Origin: Solirubrobacteraceae bacterium
GTDB lineage: Bacteria > Actinomycetota > Thermoleophilia > Solirubrobacterales > Solirubrobacteraceae
Length of the DNA stretch: 5,787 nt
Assembly: GCA_030149625.1 (NCBI GenBank)
Contig: JASLHP010000053.1
Location: forward strand, 1-5,787
Direction: 5' to 3'
Position numbers and translations under genes: made by a program. Below, piece by piece: positions 4,815 through 5,787 of the stretch (the stretch's first letter is position 1; each line of letters starts with the position of its first letter). The notes under the pieces are model-generated. The model saw nothing but the letters and a program-made list of their open reading frames with translations, was not told the DNA's origin and did not search any database.

Positions 4815-5787
4815 GCGGCGATCCTCTCGGCGAGCGACTCGATCGAGTGCTCGCGCTCGGCCAAGCGACGTCCTTCGGCGGCCATCTCCGCACCCCCGTC
4901 ACGCAGCACCTCGACGATCGCACGCGCCAGCTTCGCGGCGTCGCTGCCCTCCAGATAGTGGACGCCGGCGACCACGTCCAGGCCACGGGCGGCCTTTGGC
5001 GTCGCGACGACTGGCACGCCATACGCGAGCGCTTCGATGAACTTCACGGGGCTGCCGGCGCCCTCGGTGATCGGCACGACGACGCAATCCGCCTGCGCGT
5101 AGAGACCCGCGAGGCTGTCCACGAAACCGACCATCTCGATACGTGGGTCCGGTGCCTGCCACGCATCCGTGGCACGGCCGGCGATCTTCACGCGAACCTC
5201 GGGCAGCGACTCCCACACGAGCGGCATCACGGAGTGCGTGAGCAGGTCGCGCCCGCTGCGGTTGGGTTGGTACGTGAAGTCGCCGACCATCAGGAGCTCG
5301 GTGCCGCTCGCGCCGGCGACGGGGCGGGCGATCTGCTTCGCGGCGATGGCGCTGACGTCGACGACGTTCGGGACATAGCGCACGCTCGCCCCGGGAACAA
5401 GCCTGCGAGCCGAGTCGACGTCGACCCGGCTGACCATCCACGTCTCGGCGGCCACGCCGATCAGCCTGCGCTCGTAGTGGCGCCTCAGCGCGCGCGCGAA
5501 CGCATCGCCGCCAATCCCCTTGATCACGTAGTCGGGCTCGAAGTTCTGGGCGTTGTAGATGACCGGCCGGCGCCGCGCCATCGGCATCATCGCCGTCGCC
5601 GAGTTCGCGTCCGCGACGATCACGCGCCCGCGGTCGGGGCGCCCGGCGAGCCTCTCGCCGACGGCGATCAGCTCGGGGCTGGTGCCTTTGCAGCACCTCG
5701 ACGGTATCGCCTGCAGCCGCTTGCTCGCGTAGACCGCCGCGCGGCGCAGCCCACGCGTGGGCTCGATCTTGTGAAGCTCGAGGTTCT
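4811..5787 (-). CDS. GT-B glycosyltransferase (GT4-like), N-terminus outside the window
   Basis: The frame is open from the right edge (first full codon 5785-5783) to TGA at 4813-4811, giving 324 visible residues; the true start lies beyond the edge. A GTG at 5623 is an internal codon, because good protein sequence continues upstream of it (PSRCCKGTSPELIAVGERL and beyond). Numbering from the first visible residue, IVADANSATAMMP (56-68) and PVIYNAQNFEPDYV (about 74-87) belong to the N-terminal acceptor domain, where relatives have an HNVE-like motif. YVPNVVDV, then LLMVGDFTYQPNRSGRDLL, opens the donor domain, followed by VKIAGR, GFVDSLAGLYAQADCVVVPI and GSPVKFIEALAYGVPVVATPKAARGL, the donor-binding motif of the fold. 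It resembles glycosyltransferases of exopolysaccharide clusters, including PEP-CTERM/EpsH-associated ones. Donor sugar unknown. Its stop overlaps the deacetylase ATG, making it the first visible gene of the - strand operon. Confidence 0.93.
   Translation of the reverse strand, partial: NLELHKIEPTRGLRRAAVYASKRLQAIPSRCCKGTSPELIAVGERLAGRPDRGRVIVADANSATAMMPMARRRPVIYNAQNFEPDYVIKGIGGDAFARALRRHYERRLIGVAAETWMVSRVDVDSARRLVPGASVRYVPNVVDVSAIAAKQIARPVAGASGTELLMVGDFTYQPNRSGRDLLTHSVMPLVWESLPEVRVKIAGRATDAWQAPDPRIEMVGFVDSLAGLYAQADCVVVPITEGAGSPVKFIEALAYGVPVVATPKAARGLDVVAGVHYLEGSDAAKLARAIVEVLRDGGAEMAAEGRRLAEREHSIESLAERIAA
4822..4828 (-). promoter_or_regulatory. ribosome binding site of the deacetylase
   Basis: GAGAGGA on the - strand lies seven bases before the ATG at 4814, inside the end of the upstream glycosyltransferase gene. 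It is the best Shine-Dalgarno match seen at any start in the window and favours that ATG over the nearby in-frame ones. Confidence 0.65.

Noticed and set aside
5621..5623. GTG at 5623 as the start of the right-hand glycosyltransferase
   Set aside because: The frame stays open to the window edge with plausible acceptor-domain sequence upstream, and a start here would cut off the N-terminal fold.

Overview
The window is very GC-rich, with G or C in most third codon positions, GTG starts and 4-base start/stop overlaps between genes. This suggests a high-GC actinobacterium, possibly of the Thermoleophilia/Solirubrobacterales type, but no marker gene fixes the taxonomy. The content is part of a surface-glycan locus (exopolysaccharide, capsule or cell-wall polymer): three glycosyltransferases, a polysaccharide deacetylase, a sugar-cluster-type methyltransferase and a broken alpha/beta hydrolase. 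No RNA gene, insertion sequence or CRISPR array is visible.

Layout. On the + strand, bases 1-1142 hold an alpha/beta hydrolase frame that is open to the left edge and interrupted by an in-frame TAG at 495-497. It is followed, through a GTGA overlap, by a GT2 glycosyltransferase (1139-2065). On the - strand, read from the right edge leftwards, are a GT-B glycosyltransferase whose N-terminus lies outside the window (5787-4811), a CE4 deacetylase (4814-4026), a small arginine-rich repeat ORF (4021-3890), a TuaH-like GT-B glycosyltransferase (3893-2718) and a class I SAM methyltransferase (2721-2062). Every - strand junction is a 4-base overlap, except for the 4-base gap between the deacetylase and the small ORF. 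The two gene sets converge tail to tail and share the palindrome CTAG at 2062-2065, which supplies the TAG stop of both final genes.

How they may work together. The three glycosyltransferases would each add a sugar to a growing, probably lipid-linked, oligosaccharide on the cytoplasmic side of the membrane. The deacetylase shows no signal peptide, so it could unmask an amino sugar on that intermediate. The methyltransferase could modify or cap a sugar. The S33-type hydrolase belongs to a group often found in such loci but has no settled role. These roles follow from family membership and gene order; no substrate can be read from the sequence.

Most worth a second look: the 43-residue ORF at 4021-3890, built of six hexads of pattern xDxxRR and fitted exactly between two operon genes; and the single amber codon that splits an otherwise intact hydrolase whose nucleophile position is Cys. 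No promoter is expected or seen, because both transcription units begin outside the window.
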